A stretch of DNA of 64,000 nt from Rhabdophis nuchalis. Lineage: Eukaryota; Chordata; Lepidosauria; Squamata; Natricidae. Numbering within the stretch: position 1 is the first letter of the stretch; every line of letters begins with the position of its first letter. A model generated the notes under the pieces. The model was not told where the DNA came from, searched no databases, and saw only the letters and a list, made by a program, of their open reading frames with translations. Shown here piece after piece: positions 41,076 to 53,112 of this stretch. Made by a program: the position numbers and the translations under genes. The DNA lies in the NCBI GenBank assembly GCA_039707465.1, contig CM077648.1, positions 28,585,119 to 28,649,118 of the forward strand, in the 5' to 3' direction.

Positions 41076-41801
41076 TATTTTATTTATTTATTTATTCGAA
41101 TTTATACCCCGCCCTTCTCCTTGTTAGGACCCAGGGCGGCGCACAGGCATTATTTAAAAACCACAATAAATACAATATACAACATTAAAATATATTAAAT
41201 TATTTACCCGTGCTAAAACCCATATTAAAAACCCTACCAAATTATAATTTATGTATAAAAGTCAGAACGGGGGGCTATCCTAGGCCGGCTTGTTGGAATA
41301 AATGCGTTTTAAGACGTTGGCAGAAGAGGTGGAGGTCCGAGGTAGTGCGAAGGTCGGGGGGTAGGTGGTTCCAGAGGGCCGGGCCCGCTACAGAGAAGGC
41401 CCTTCCCCTGGGTGTCGCCAACCGGCATTGCCCAGCCGACGGCACCCGGAGAAGACCCACTCTGTGGGAGCGGACTGGACGAAGGGATGTATGGGGCAGG
41501 AGGCGGTCTCGTATATAGCTAGGCCCCGAGCCATGGAGCGATTTAAAGATGGTGGTCAACACCTTGAAGCGCACTCGAAAGGCTACAGGCAGCCAGTGCA
41601 GCTCGTGCAGGAGAGGTGTTACGTGGGCTTGCCTTGAGGCACCCATAACCACCCGCGCGGCCGCATTCTGCACTAACTGTAGCCTTCGAGTGCACCTCAA
41701 GGGGAGCCCCATGTAGAGAGTGTTACAGTAGTCCAGCCGGGATGTCACAAGCGCTTGAGTGACTGTGCGAAGGGCTCCCAGGTCCAGTAAGGGGCGCAAC
41801 A
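41076..41801 (-). mobile_element. L2-like LINE, 5'-truncated
   Basis: On the minus strand an open frame covers the last part of the L2-like protein: [20 protein letters not shown], then [20 protein letters not shown] and ALWNHLPPDLRT, ending at 41275. The 3'UTR follows with the hairpin (CCGCCCT...AGGGCGG near 41107-41137) and a TAAA tail. No RT core is left. It lies in inverted orientation to the copy at 42172-43385. Confidence 0.88.
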
Positions 41802-42171
41802 TAAACAAAACTCTACAGGATTTGTATAATTTGGGTTTATTATTATTATTGAATAGAAGAATTAGATGCATTCAGGAACTTCACAAATATGGGCTGCCAT
41901 GGATAGCACTCTTCCATTGATGATTTCCATCAGCTGACAGTAAAGGTATATGCTGCCAGAGACTCAGGAAGCAAAAAAAGAACCTTTATAACTTAAAAAT
42001 AACATTCACTGATAATTCTACCTTCCATGGAGTTGACTAGCTTAAATTGTAGCCATCAAGTCTGATTGCAGCAAACCCCAAAGTTTAACTATGCCCCCAA
42101 CATTCCGCACACTTATTTTCAATGATTGACGCTATTCTAACATTGTACAAGATTACCTTCTTGCAGATAGT
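41802..42171. other. ARSJ intron spacer between inverted L2 copies
   Basis: 370 bases without a recognised feature. Confidence 0.5.
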
Positions 42172-43385
42172 CCTCTCTGGTCGGTCGCAATATGTGTTGA
42201 CGGGGGGCAGAGGTCGGCCTCGAGACCCCTCATATGTGGGGTTCCTCAGGGGTCGGTCCTCTCGCCCCTCCTATTCAACACATATATGAAGCCGCTGGGT
42301 GAGATCATCCGTGGTTTTGGGGTGGGATATCATCTGTACGCTGATGATACTCAGTTGTACTTATCCACCCCAGACCACCCCAACGATGCCGTCGAGGTTA
42401 TGTCCCGGTGCTTGGAAGCCGTACAGATCTGGATGGGTGGTAACAAACTCAGGCTCAACCCATCCAAGACTGAGTGGCTGTGGCTTCCGGCGCCTCGGTT
42501 CAGCCAGATTATTCCAAATCTGGCCATTGGGGGCGAAACACCGGCCCCCGTGGAGAGGGCGCGCAATTTGGGTGTCCTCCTGGATTCCCGGCTGTCTATG
42601 GAAGATCATGTGGCAGTCATGGCCAGGGGGGCGTTTCATCAGGTTCGCCTGATGCGCCAATTGCGCCCCTTACTGGACCGGGGGGCCTTACGCACAGTCA
42701 CTCAAGCACTCGTCACCTCTCGACTCGACTACTGTAATGCTCTCTACATGGGGCTTCCCTTGAGGTGTACCCGAAAGCTGCAGCTAGTCCAGAACGCAGC
42801 CGCGCGGGTGATTACGGGAGCGCCTAGACACTCCCACATAACACCTATCCTGCGCGAGCTGCACTGGCTTCCTGTGGTCTTTCGGGTGCGCTTCAAGGTT
42901 TTAACGACCATCTTTAAAGCGCTCCATGGCTCGGGGCCTAGTTATATGCGAGACCGCCTCCTGCCCCATACATCCCTCAGACCGATACGCTCCCACAGAG
43001 AGGGCCTCCTCAGGGTGCCGTCGGCTGGACAATGCCGACTGGCGACACCCAGGGGGAGAGCCTTCTCTGTGGCGGGCCCAGCCCTCTGGAACGACTTACC
43101 CCCCGAACTCCGCACCATCTCCGACCTCCGCCTCTTCCGCAAGTGTCTGAAGACACACCTATTTCATCTAGCCGGCCTAGCGTAACCTCCATACTGACTT
43201 TTAGATAGTTTTTAAACTTGGGATTTTGATTCGGTTTTTAGCGCAGGGTTTATTTATTAAAATAAGTATTTTAAATTTCATATATTTTATATATTTTGTA
43301 TGTATTTTAACATCCCTGTGCGCCGCCCTGGGTCCTAACAAGGAGAAGGGCGGGGTATAAATTTAATAAAATAAATAAATAAATA
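42172..43385 (+). mobile_element. L2-like LINE, 5'-truncated
   Basis: Starts inside the RT domain (TCTCTGGTCGGTCGCAATAT), continues through the protein C-terminus, the 3'UTR hairpin (43323-43329 pairs with 43347-43353) and an (AAAT)n tail. A one-base deletion in the G run near 42200 shifts the frame relative to 60440. Confidence 0.9.
42286..43185 (+). CDS. L2-like LINE RT C-terminal fragment
   Basis: A 299-residue open frame equivalent to residues 675-973 of the complete copy at 58.5 kb. It opens at [12 protein letters not shown], holds [15 protein letters not shown] (RT motif C) and ends HLFHLAGLA. It lacks RT motifs A and B and the endonuclease, so it is an inactive remnant. The absence of stops suggests it is young. 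Confidence 0.85.
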   Translation: MKPLGEIIRGFGVGYHLYADDTQLYLSTPDHPNDAVEVMSRCLEAVQIWMGGNKLRLNPSKTEWLWLPAPRFSQIIPNLAIGGETPAPVERARNLGVLLDSRLSMEDHVAVMARGAFHQVRLMRQLRPLLDRGALRTVTQALVTSRLDYCNALYMGLPLRCTRKLQLVQNAAARVITGAPRHSHITPILRELHWLPVVFRVRFKVLTTIFKALHGSGPSYMRDRLLPHTSLRPIRSHREGLLRVPSAGQCRLATPRGRAFSVAGPALWNDLPPELRTISDLRLFRKCLKTHLFHLAGLA

Positions 43386-44214
43386 AATTAGTTTATAAAC
43401 ACAATTGGGTCTCGAATTTAGGTTGTAAGTTGGGGTGATCATTAAGCAGTCCTGACTCAATTTTGCAACCAAATCCAGCATATTCAATGAACAGTCTTTT
43501 ACTGTTTTCTTTTGGAAAACGGCCAAAAAAACCCAAAACCCAACATAAACCGTAATAATGTGACTAACAGCTGCTGCAACCCCTTGTAAATGTAAGCTGG
43601 TTGCTAAGGGCCCAAAGTGGGAATTATGATTTTATGATGGTTGGTAGGGCCTTAACAGGCTGTAAAGCACTCTTCCCAAGGACAGTGAGGAGGTTGTGGA
43701 GGAACATGGGCTAGTCCTGGAGTCTGGGGAAGGGTCTGATGAGGGCTCTGTGTTGGAGGGAGAGAGGGAACCAAAGCCATATGCCAGTTATCAGCTGCCT
43801 TCAGAGTAAGACATCAGTGAGGCAGATGAACATCTGGAGCCTGTTCACACTGTTCGCATGTGCAGAGTTGCCAGACAAAGGGAAAAGCTAAAGAACAGGG
43901 GTTGAATTGGGAGTGAGGCCATAGGTAGACGATGAATGACCCCTCCCAGAGGAAATAAAAGAAGAGTGAAAAGGGAGTGGAGTTTGCAGGAGACAATTAG
44001 CTCGCTTAATTGATTTGTGATTCTCCAAGACTTCTTGCCAAATTTTGCAGATATCGGCTTGGGAGCTCTCCAAGCCAGATAAGGTCTGTGACTGTAAATT
44101 CTCCCTTAAAAGACTTTGTTAAATGTGAATGAGAAGAATTCACAGTAAATTAATGAAAGGGTTTTTTGTCAGGACAAGGAATTTGCTTCATGCTCTTGGG
44201 AAGTCTAAGTCAGA
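43386..44214. repeat. MITE fragment plus possible LTR-like insertion
   Basis: Left part (43395-43655) has AGGTTGTAAGTTGGGG and TGGTTGCTAAGGGCCCAAAG, related to the GTCCTCAACTTAC MITE family. From about 43660 to 44214 is unrelated sequence with a GAGGAAATAAAAGAAGAG TATA-like box and a 3' pyrimidine-rich part. It could be an LTR, but no duplication was found. Boundaries are approximate. Confidence 0.4.
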
Positions 44215-44706
44215 ACATGGCTGTTAAGTGAATGATCATTAAGGGACAACTACAGATAGTAATCAACGTGCAACTATGATGGAGCCTGCCCATTGGAGTC
44301 ATAGATGATGGTCTTAAACAGGTCAGTCATACAACTGACCTCCTTTTTACAATTTATTTTGCAATGGTGGTTAACAAGTTGTGTCAATGCTGTGGTTGCC
44401 GAGTAAAAATGGCAGTTGTAAGTGTGAACCCATTGTTTGCTATATGTGCAATTTTGCCAAAAAGTAGAAATGCCAATTTTCAGCAAAACTAACTCGGAAA
44501 ACCCAGTCATGTGACCATGGGACCTTGCAAATGGCCATAAATGCACCTGTGCCACTTGAGTATCCAAAGTGCCGTCATGTGACTGGGGGGGTGGGAGGAA
44601 AGGAACTATCAGAACTTTGGGTCTCAGTTGTAAGTGCCCATTTTCAAGTAGGTTGTAACTTCAAACAATTACTAAGCAGCTAGTCGTAAGTCAAGGACTA
44701 TCAGTG
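44215..44706. mobile_element. MITE with GTCCTCAACTTAC-type end
   Basis: The right end AGTCGTAAGTCAAGGACTAT is the inverse of the family terminus. Internal motifs GGCAGTTGTAAGTGTGAACC and CATGTGACCATGGGACCTTG match the 27.4-kb copy in kind. The left end is unclear because of the adjacent repeat. Confidence 0.55.
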
Positions 44707-44794
44707 CCTGTACACTTTTACTGTGTCACCTTTAACTAAAACCACCCCAAATAATGTAGCTTTTTTTCAGGGGATCTGCTCTAATACCCTAATC

Positions 44795-45023
44795 CAGTGA
44801 TGGCTAACCTTTTTCTAAATGTGTGCCAAAATTGTGTGTGACCACCCACCTGCATATGCGCCCCCCCCCCACCTGTGCTTACACATGCATCCGCTGGCAC
44901 TCCAGGAGGCTGAAAATCAGATGGCCCAGCAGGTGTATGGGCGTCAGAGTTGAAGGCTGTCAGGCCAGCAAATATGGCACATATGCCACCTGTGGCATGC
45001 ATGCCATAAGTTGGCCATCATGG
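44795..45023. mobile_element. hAT-like MITE, CAGTGATGGC family
   Basis: Perfect 8-bp duplications CCCTAATC (44787-44794, 45024-45031). Left end CAGTGATGGCTAACCTTTT; right end ATAAGTTGGCCATCATGG. Related to 27964-28182 and, at its left end, 50345-50737. Confidence 0.88.
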
Positions 45024-45031
45024 CCCTAATC

Positions 45032-45689
45032 ATTCTAGCTGCTGTTTTCCTTTCCTGTTCTGTATTTCCTAGGCACAAATTAGACCGGAATACTCTTCAA
45101 AGATAGTGTCTAATTTGGGAATTTACTCTAATTTGCAAGGACTATTCTATTTTAATATTTCATTAAACATGTTTCCCATTGCTGAATTACAGCATGGAAT
45201 TACTTCACTTTGCATATATTTAATCTTTATTTTAAAACATATTATATATCATTAGCTGTTGGCAGAATATTTTTTTTAATCCTTTAGACATTTAAAGTGT
45301 CTCTGGAGATATTCCAGATGAAAAAAATATTATTCATGACAATTTCATTACACAGATAGAATAAAAGCAATTATCATATATACATATGAATGTTCTGTTG
45401 AAATTGCCCTTGGATATCTTAATTAAAGTGTTTAAACTGCTCAGCACTCCTCCAGGAAAAACAACAGCATATTATCAAGATTAAAGTTTTAAAAGCTGGA
45501 AGACTTTATTCTACAAATTGAATAAAAATCTGTTTAAAAGAGTATCCATTGTATATAAATTCCACAACATTATGTTCCCCAGCAAATGGCTAAGTTAAAT
45601 TTCAGTTATGGAAGTTGTAGGCAATGCATCTGACCACTAAACAGACTGGGGAAAATTGCTTTAGCAAATGTCAATTAAATTTTATATTG
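45032..45689. other. ARSJ intron, nothing recognised
   Basis: No supported feature. Confidence 0.45.
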
Positions 45690-46166
45690 TTGTTGTTAGT
45701 TGTGAAGTTGTGTCTGATCCATCGCAACCCCATGGACAACCGTCCTGTCTTTCCTGTCCTCTACCATCCTCTGGACTCCATTTAAGCTCACACCTACTGC
45801 TTCAGCGACTCCGTCCAGCCACCTCATTGTTGTCCCTTTTTCTTTTGCCCTCAATCTTTTCCAGCATGCGGCTCTTCTCCAGTGAGCCTTCCTTCTCATT
45901 AGGTGGCCGAAGTATTTGAGTTTCATCTTCAGGATCTGGCCTTCTAAAGAGCAGTCAGGGTTGATCTCCTCTAGGACTGACCGGTTTGATTGCCATGCAG
46001 TCCAAGGGACTCGTAGGAGTCTTCTCCAGCACCATAGTTCAAAGGTCTTAATTCTTTGGCACTCAACCTTTCTTATGGACCAACTTTCACAGCCATACAT
46101 TGCAACTGGGAAAATCATAGCCTTGACTATATGCACTTTTGTCGGTAGGGTGATGGAAAGCCACTG
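45690..46166 (-). mobile_element. BovB/RTE LINE, 3' fragment
   Basis: A 5'-truncated RTE-clade LINE on the minus strand. The coding end is followed by a short 3' region rich in GTTGTT on the plus strand. It is notable because BovB reverse transcriptase is thought to mobilise the Sauria SINEs found in this window. Confidence 0.88.
45696..46136 (-). CDS. BovB-type RT C-terminal fragment
   Basis: A 146-residue open frame matching the C-terminal region of BovB LINE proteins: KAMIFPVAMYGCESWSIRK, FELWCWRRLLRVPWTA, then YFGHLMRRK, RWLDGVAEAV and VHGVAMDQTQL. The frame is also open upstream to about 46166. RT catalytic motifs are missing, so the fragment is not functional. No stop interrupts it. 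Confidence 0.88.
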   Translation of the reverse strand: MHIVKAMIFPVAMYGCESWSIRKVECQRIKTFELWCWRRLLRVPWTAWQSNRSVLEEINPDCSLEGQILKMKLKYFGHLMRRKAHWRRAACWKRLRAKEKGTTMRWLDGVAEAVGVSLNGVQRMVEDRKDRTVVHGVAMDQTQLHN

Positions 46167-46520
46167 CCAAAAGACAGCTGAACCTGGGCTAAATCAATTG
46201 TGTGATTTAGCATGAAACAGCTTTTCCTATTGGTTACTAATTAGCTATCATTCAGCTAATTCTATATTAGCTCTGTATTCTCTTATGAACCACTAACACT
46301 ATTAGAAACATTTGCAATACATGTTTATTAGAAAATGATCAGGCTAGATGGAAAAACTTCATAGTCCTATCAAATGTAACATTAAGTTGGAACATTTTCC
46401 TTGCAGTGAATTACCACTTCCTGAACAGATATTGAAAACTTTCTTGTTCTGTCTAAAACTTACCTGAGCAACATGATCTTGTTCAGGCGTCTTTCTTATC
46501 TCCTGTTTCCTAATTTGTTC
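46167..46520. other. ARSJ intron, nothing recognised
   Basis: No supported feature. Confidence 0.45.
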
Positions 46521-46932
46521 CACATCCCTTAGACCGATACGCTCCCACAGAGAGGGCCTTCTCCAGGTGCCGTCGGCCGGACAATGCCGGCTGGCGACAC
46601 CCAGGGGAAGGGCCTTCTCTGTGGCGGGCCCTGCCCTGTGGAACGACCTACCCCCTGAACTCCGTACCATCACCGACCTCTGCCTCTTCCGCCAGTGTCT
46701 AAAAACATACCTGTTTCATCAAGCCGGCCTAACATAGCCTCCGCTGTGACTAGTATTAGATAGTTTTAAAATGGGGATTTTAATTGGGTTTAGCGCAGGT
46801 TTTTGTTATTTAATAGGTTTTAAATTTGTGAATTTTGTATTACTTTTGTATGTTATTTTAAATTCCTGTGCACCGCCCTGGGTCCTTTTGGAGAAGGGCG
46901 GGATACAAATTGAATAAAATCTAAATCTAAAT
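46521..46932 (+). mobile_element. L2-like LINE, short 3' copy
   Basis: Starts at CCTTAGACCGATACGCTCCC, covers the last 60 or so codons and the 3'UTR, with the hairpin CCGCCCT...AGGGCGG (46875-46900) and an (AATCTA)n-type tail. Confidence 0.88.
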
Positions 46933-47196
46933 CACTGTGCATTTTAAATTGTTCCAGGAGCTCTAACTTCCTAGATCCTGATCTATGACTAGCAGTTGGC
47001 TACATTTTATAAAAAATACATTGTCTTTAAAAAAACACACACACCCCAATATAACAACCAATTAAATTCATAATAGCACCAAAATATTTTAAATAAAAAG
47101 AAATACAAGTACATAGAAAATAAAAAAAACTGAAAAGCTATCAAAAAGACATTTGGGAGATCGTTCCTTCTAAGTCAGATTCTCAAGCCATCTAAA

Positions 47197-47472
47197 CAGT
47201 AGTGGGATTCAATTTTTTTTACTGCTGGTTCTGTGGGTGTGGCTTGGTGGGTGTGGCAGAGGAAGGATACTGTAAAATCTCCATTCCCTCCCCACTCCAG
47301 GGGAAGATTACTGCAAAATCCTCATTCCCTCCCGATCAGCTGGGACTCGGGAGGCAGACAATAGATGGGGGAGGGGCCAGTCAGAGGTGGTATTTACCGG
47401 TTCTCCGAAGTACTCAAAATTTCTGCTACCGGTTCTCCAGAACTGGTCAGGACCTGCTGAATACCACCTTTG
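47197..47472. mobile_element. hAT-like MITE, CAGTGGTGGGATTCA family
   Basis: Flanked by CATCTAAA (47189-47196) and CATCTAAC (47473-47480), 7 of 8 matching. The body matches 32818-33088 closely. Ends CAGTAGTGGGATTCAA and GCTGAATACCACCTTTG. Confidence 0.88.
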
Positions 47473-47480
47473 CATCTAAC

Positions 47481-47905
47481 CTAAAGCTGTCAAAACTTGC
47501 TAATTGTAAGTCTTCAGGAATTCAGGGATTATATTTTGCCTGATCATTCCTGGAGTTGTTGGGGACTATTCCAAAGATCATAGGAAAAGAATTGTAAAGA
47601 CAAGAAAAGGCCTTTTCCAAGGGCTATCTTCTGCTTTTTGTGGATAAAACAACTATTTTCTTCTATTCTAAAGTCCAGGATATTCTAACTGGACTTTAAT
47701 ATAATTAATGCTAGCAGAAATGGACGAAACTTGCAATCCATTAGAAAGAAGCAGATGGGGAATGGGCAGGTTCATTTAGATCATAAAACAGTGTTAGAAT
47801 TAACTATTTAGGTCAATGTGCTTTTGAAATATTTGTGAAATCAATTTCCTGGATAAGGATGCATTCCAAGCTAGGAACCTATTATATCACAATAAAAAAT
47901 GATAA
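47481..47905. other. ARSJ intron, nothing recognised
   Basis: No supported feature. Confidence 0.45.
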
Positions 47906-47974
47906 ACTGCTGGCTGGGGAATTCTGGGAGTTGAAGTCCACAGGACTTAAAGTCACCAGTGTTGAGAAACACTG
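47906..47974. mobile_element. Half of palindromic hAT-like MITE
   Basis: GCTGGCTGGGGAATTCTGGG and AGTTGAAGTCCACAGGACTT correspond to the right half of 40881-41015, ending GAGAAACACTG. The left half is missing. Confidence 0.65.
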
Positions 47975-47975
47975 G

Positions 47976-48358
47976 ATTAAGGCATGGCCCTAAGGACATG
48001 ATAGGATTAGCCCTCTACCCATCTAGCAACGGAACCCACCACATGGCACCTGGGGAGATTACATCAAGATTGAACCAGGCCTGGGACATAGACAGTCTGC
48101 AAAGTTAGCTAAGACCTTCGCACCCTGGGAGTCTGACAGCCAATGGAATGCATTTCTTACACAGGAACAGGAAGCTCTAAGGTGGGGCCAAACAGGATAT
48201 AAATTTACCCCTCTCTCCACTCCATGTGCCTTTTTTTCCTAGGACCTTAAGCCATGTGGTCCTGTCCACCATTAAAACCATTTTTTTCCAAGCAGCCTCT
48301 GTTTCCAGTGTCTTTCTCCCCACTTGGAACTGAACCCAGATGGATGTTTCTTTCAACA
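47976..48358 (+). mobile_element. Solo-LTR-like repeat, copy 2
   Basis: Collinear with 3388-3791. The TATA-like GATATAAAT (about 48196-48204), CCACCATTAAAACC and the common 3' end CTTTCAACA are present. Flanks of the two copies are unrelated, so they are separate insertions. Left edge approximate. Confidence 0.5.
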
Positions 48359-50033
48359 AACCTCAACATTCATTTTAAAAATATCATGTATTGGGTTTTG
48401 TATATATAGAGTTTTATCTTTGTAAGCCTCCCAGAATCACCTTGAGTTGAGCAGCCATATAATTTTTAAATAAATAAAATCATAAATACACTTATTTGTG
48501 TGTATATGAGGGGGGGGGGAGAGAATAAACTACTTTTTGGCAATACTTATTGCCTTTTTGAAGACATCATTATAGAACAAGGATAGAAATCACTCAGCTG
48601 AAATGTATCATGACATTAAAGACTAAGTACTCGTGTAATCTGACCCAATTTTGTATGCAATTACTGTACATTACCTAAACAGACTGATATACTCCTTCAA
48701 ATTATATTGAGGGTTGTTTCTTGGAGGGACAGGTTAAACAGATTAAATTAATTGGAAAGTCCTTTTTTCCATTTGCTATGAGTTGCAATTGTTTTGGAAT
48801 CTAAATTTTCTACTTCAGCAGTTGAAAGATAGATAAATGGTGTTTAGCTTTAATATCCAACCATCCAAAACAATTTTAGGGCTGTGGCAATTTTTGCAAA
48901 GGCAATTATAGTTCCTTCTATTCTCTCAGACTAGCTAGTGTTGTTTGTTATTATGGCACCTTACTGCTAACTGTAGATTACTTGGCAGGCATTTTATTAA
49001 TCCAGTCACAAAGTCTATTCAATTTCTCCTCCACTTCAAGTTTTGTATTACAGAAGGAGAGAAAAGCAAATGCCTTCAGTAAGTAGCAGTTGTGCATCCC
49101 TAGACCACAAAGAACAATAGTAATGCTAAAGTTATTAACATAATAGACATTAAAGACTCACCAAACATCATAGTTGGCCTTCAATTAAACTTATTCCCCT
49201 ATTTATTTTGACCACCTATCATTAAACAAAATTTACCTTTGTGTTATATATTTTCCCCAGGCAGAATATTTATACCTAGCTCTGTCCAGCTGTCTATATA
49301 TTTGAGAGACTCTATAACTTTATATGGGACAAAATGTAAATTCTCATAAAATATATTCATAAATTGTGATGCAAACATTGCAGAGGTCACTGCATAGCTG
49401 ACATGAAATCAAAATTTGTATTTTATATAGACATGGCAGCTTTCTGATAAATCATGTAAGCTTTTACTGTCCCCATTTTAAGCAGTGCATAAATATTCTG
49501 TGAATTGCATTTTTTGATACCAAGAATGAGTCAAGGCTTCCTACTTCCCGGAGATTGTGTCATCTGTGTTAGACTCATTATATTTTCTACAGTCATCAAA
49601 CAGCAATCCCATAAAAAAGGAAGAGTCCAAAAAATAAAGCTCAATCTGCAGAACTGCAAAGACTACTCTTAGTCTTAGTTAAAAAAAAAAAGCTGCATAA
49701 AACAGTTTTGCACTGTTAGCAGAGATTGATGGTTGAGAGACGTCAATTCAGATACCATTATAGAATATTCAGTATGATGCTGGCAGAACTGTTCCAGAGC
49801 CAGTTGCCAAAGCAAATTAAATCAGCTCTTAAGCTCATCCAACAAGAATGATGTTCTTGGATAGAGAATCAAGCAAGGAGAAATTGGAGTTATAAGCACT
49901 TTATTCCACATAGCTCTACACAACTAAGGCAGAGAGAAAGATAAGAAAGAAAATCTGATAAATAAGGTTTTGAAACATCTGACAAAGATGGAACTAGCAA
50001 GCAGGAATTAATATAAAACTCCGGAGCTATACT
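48359..50033. other. ARSJ intron, AT-rich, nothing recognised
   Basis: Holds a G run near 48511-48520 and an A run near 49681. No gene or repeat family could be supported. Confidence 0.4.
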
Positions 50034-50041
50034 ATCTAGGA

Positions 50042-50321
50042 CAGGAGTGTCAACCTCAAGGTCCAGAGGCTGGATCCTTTTATCTGGCATACGGGGCTGC
50101 CCTGGAAACAGCAAAGGATTGGTCCGCGGTGCCTCTGCCAGCAAAAACTGAGCTTGAGAGCTCATTTTCTCTCGCAAAGCACTTGGGCTGCCACAGGCGC
50201 CCCGACACAAGTGACATCGAGCTGGCCATGCCCACTCTGACCACGCCCACTCTGTTCCCTCCCCCTGATGTCAAACACAACCCTGATGCGTCCCTCACTG
50301 AAATCGAGTTTGACACCCTTG
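50042..50321. mobile_element. hAT-like MITE, short form of 10.2-kb family
   Basis: Perfect 8-bp duplications ATCTAGGA (50034-50041, 50322-50329). Ends CAGGAGTGTCAACCTCAAGG and ATCGAGTTTGACACCCTTG. It shares CCCTGGAAACAGCAA and AAACACAACCCTGATGC with 10160-10727 but lacks the polypurine middle. Confidence 0.9.
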
Positions 50322-50344
50322 ATCTAGGATATTATAATCTAGAA

Positions 50345-50737
50345 CAGTGATGGTGAACTTATGACACCCATGTTAAAAGAGACACACCATTAAACTTTAA
50401 TGTACAGTAAGACCTGACAACAACTATTCTCAAAAACATGCCCTGTTTCATGTGATGCTTGCAGGCTGTGGAGGCCATGTGAGGATCAGATGTGCTCTAA
50501 CATGGCCTTCAGTCCCTCTGGAAGTCGCACAAGAGATAGACATTTGAGGTGGAGACCCTTTGAGAGCTGTATGCAATGGAGTTTCATTTTAATGTATGCA
50601 ATTAGTGTGCATTCAAAGTGACAATAGTTATTCTAAGTCTTCCCTTTTGCTCAGTGGGGATTGACACACCTGCAGAGTCAAAGTTAGGCATTTCCTGAAA
50701 TTTTGACATGCTGAGCCCAAAAATTTTGCTGTCACTG
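50345..50737. mobile_element. hAT-like MITE, CAGTGATGGTGAAC type
   Basis: Left end CAGTGATGGTGAACTTATGA; right end TTTTGCTGTCACTG. Flanks ATCTAGAA and AACTAGAG match at 6 of 8 positions. It sits 15 bp after another MITE's duplication. Confidence 0.65.
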
Positions 50738-50977
50738 AACTAGAGCCTTTTGTGGCACCAATTCTTTTGTGACTTTGAACTTTTTAGGTTATTAAACTGG
50801 ATGACATATTTTAGAAGTCAAAAATAAAATTAAAGTTGCCAATCAATGCAATATTTGAAATAACATTTTAAAAAGTGGTATACCGGGCAATCCGATGATA
50901 AGCAGACAATCTATGATGATTTTAGCACATTCATTTCAGTGACAGATGAAGGAGCTCAGAGAGTCGGAGTGACAGAA

Positions 50978-51039
50978 TCCGCCCTGGGTCCTTTTGGAGA
51001 AGGGCGGGATATAAATTGAATAAAATAAATAAATAAAGA
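50978..51039 (+). mobile_element. L2-like LINE 3' tail
   Basis: TCCGCCCTGGGTCCTTTTGG, then AGAAGGGCGGGATATAAATT and an (AAAT)n tail: only the terminal hairpin segment remains. Confidence 0.85.
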
Positions 51040-51397
51040 ATCAACAAAGCAGTCCTTCAGAGAGAATGGCTGCAGACAGCATCTTAAAAGCGATTCCTTT
51101 TATGCAATGCTCAGTTGTAGGAAGAGGATAAAGAAAGCCAAGATTTCCTCCCTCCCTCTCTTTGTCATAGCAAAGTGGGAGAATTTTCCAATCTAAAGCA
51201 CTCTCAAACAGATACGCACACAATATTTGCTAAGAAGGACCAACTTTTGCACAGAACTATTCACTTACAAATGGAGAATAAAATAGAATATTTCAGGAAT
51301 GAAGACGGAGGGAAGGAGATGTAGATGGAAAAAGAATCACTTTGCAGCTCTGAGCTCTTTGTACATAGGGTTCTGCTCCCTTTTTTCCTATAGAAGA

Positions 51398-51398
<1 letters not shown>
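51040..51398. other. ARSJ intron, nothing recognised
   Basis: No supported feature. Confidence 0.45.

Positions 51399-51435
<37 letters not shown>
51399..51435. repeat. (CA)n microsatellite
   Basis: About 18 uninterrupted CA units. Confidence 0.97.
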
Positions 51436-51440
<5 letters not shown>

Positions 51441-52895
51441 TTGAATTAATTAATTAACTTTGTCAGTGTTGCACTGATAACATTATTTAGCCAGGTAATG
51501 AAATGTCTGCAAGCAAACAACAAAAGCTCAGAGAGCATCATAGACTTCATAATTTTTATTAAAAATAAGTAAGTAAAAAGCCTTTTTATTAGTGCTATCA
51601 TTGCTTAAAGATTGTAATTGCATGAGAAATAAAAAATAGAACTGCAAGAAGATACAGTGTAATAAAAAAAGGACATTGCAAAAAAGAAATATACAATATG
51701 AATGCGTTAAGGGCCATGCTTCATGTTATATTGCCATCCATAGTAACAGTTTTACTTGGTGTCATTTATATTTATATTATACTGACTCATCTTAATTGTT
51801 TTGATGTTTTATGATATATGCCACCCACAGTCAATTGTTGTGATAAGCACTTATAGAAATTAAATAAATATTTTCACTCTCCTTTTATTTTCCCCAACCA
51901 CTAATTGTTGCTTAGATATTCATACTTTCTTTAAACTTTTACAGATGGTGTTTATATCTATTTAAGTCTTTTAGCTGTTTGTTAATTTCTTTCTTTCTTA
52001 TCTTCAAAGCCATGTTTATATGTCTTAGCTTGCCTTGCTCTATAATATGTTGTAAGAGAGCCATTCCTGCTTGAATTTGGTTAGGTCTCTGTTATAAATA
52101 GATACTGTCAGTTTCACCATTGCCTCATATTCTCCAATTTTGTCTCAATATCATATGATTGGCAAGCTTCTTGTTTTTCCAATGTTGTGCCCATTTCATT
52201 CTGCTGTCAGCATTAATTTGAATAAATTGTGGTACTTTTCATTTATACCCTCTTGAATCACTTGGTAATAAATGGCTACAAAGTGTTTTAACTTGAAATT
52301 TTATTTTCACAATTCCCTGAATATTTTGATATATTCCTTTCCAGTACTTTTGAATTGTCAAAATTCTTACTATGGGGTTAACAAATTTATGTTTCTCCTG
52401 ATATCAAAATGGCACTCTTGGGTTATCATTTTTATGACTCTATCAATGCATGCAGCTATTCAGCACCATGGTTGAAAAATAAGTAGAATATATGAAGCCT
52501 ACAGCATCATGCATTCAAAAGGAGGAATTCATGTAGGTGGGTCCATGATATACAGTAGCTATACCTGAGATACACATATCTAACTCTCTGGTTCCCAAAA
52601 CAATAGAATAAATCATCTGAAAGAAATATATATAAATCACTATTTGTTGAATAGTAAAGACTATTTTATCACCACACCAAACTCAAGGAGGATAAATTAG
52701 GGCAACCATAGAGTATCAGTAATTCAGAAAAAGGTACAAAAATTATTTGACAGATCATGGGACTAGACTATAATGGTCTTGGTTGGTAAACTGCAGCATT
52801 TGTCCTGTCCCCAACACCCTAAGAACGTGCTTACTAAAATTTGTAGAAAAAAATTGTGACTTTTCAGTCAGATTTCATGCTGAGCTTGGCACTGG
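51436..52895. other. ARSJ intron, AT-rich, nothing recognised
   Basis: No supported feature. Confidence 0.4.
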
Positions 52896-52903
52896 GTTGG
52901 GAC

Positions 52904-53104
52904 CAGAGATAGTATTCAGCCGTTCTCTCTGGTTCGGGTGAACCAGTAGCGGTGGCTGTGGAAGGCTCCGCCCACCCACCTCAACATAATGTGTGACCTT
53001 CTGAGCATGTGCAGAAGGTGGTGTGGATGAGCAAAGCCAGCCCCCCCTTGCATACGCACTCACATCTGTGAACTGGTAGGGAAGGTAAGTGAATCCCACC
53101 ACTG
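52904..53104. mobile_element. hAT-like MITE, CAGTGGTGGGATTCA-related
   Basis: Perfect 8-bp duplications GTTGGGAC (52896-52903, 53105-53112). Ends CAGAGATAGTATTCAGCC and GTGAATCCCACCACTG. The body contains GGGTGAACCAGTAGCGG and GAGCATGTGCAGAAGG. Confidence 0.9.
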
Positions 53105-53112
53105 GTTGGGAC

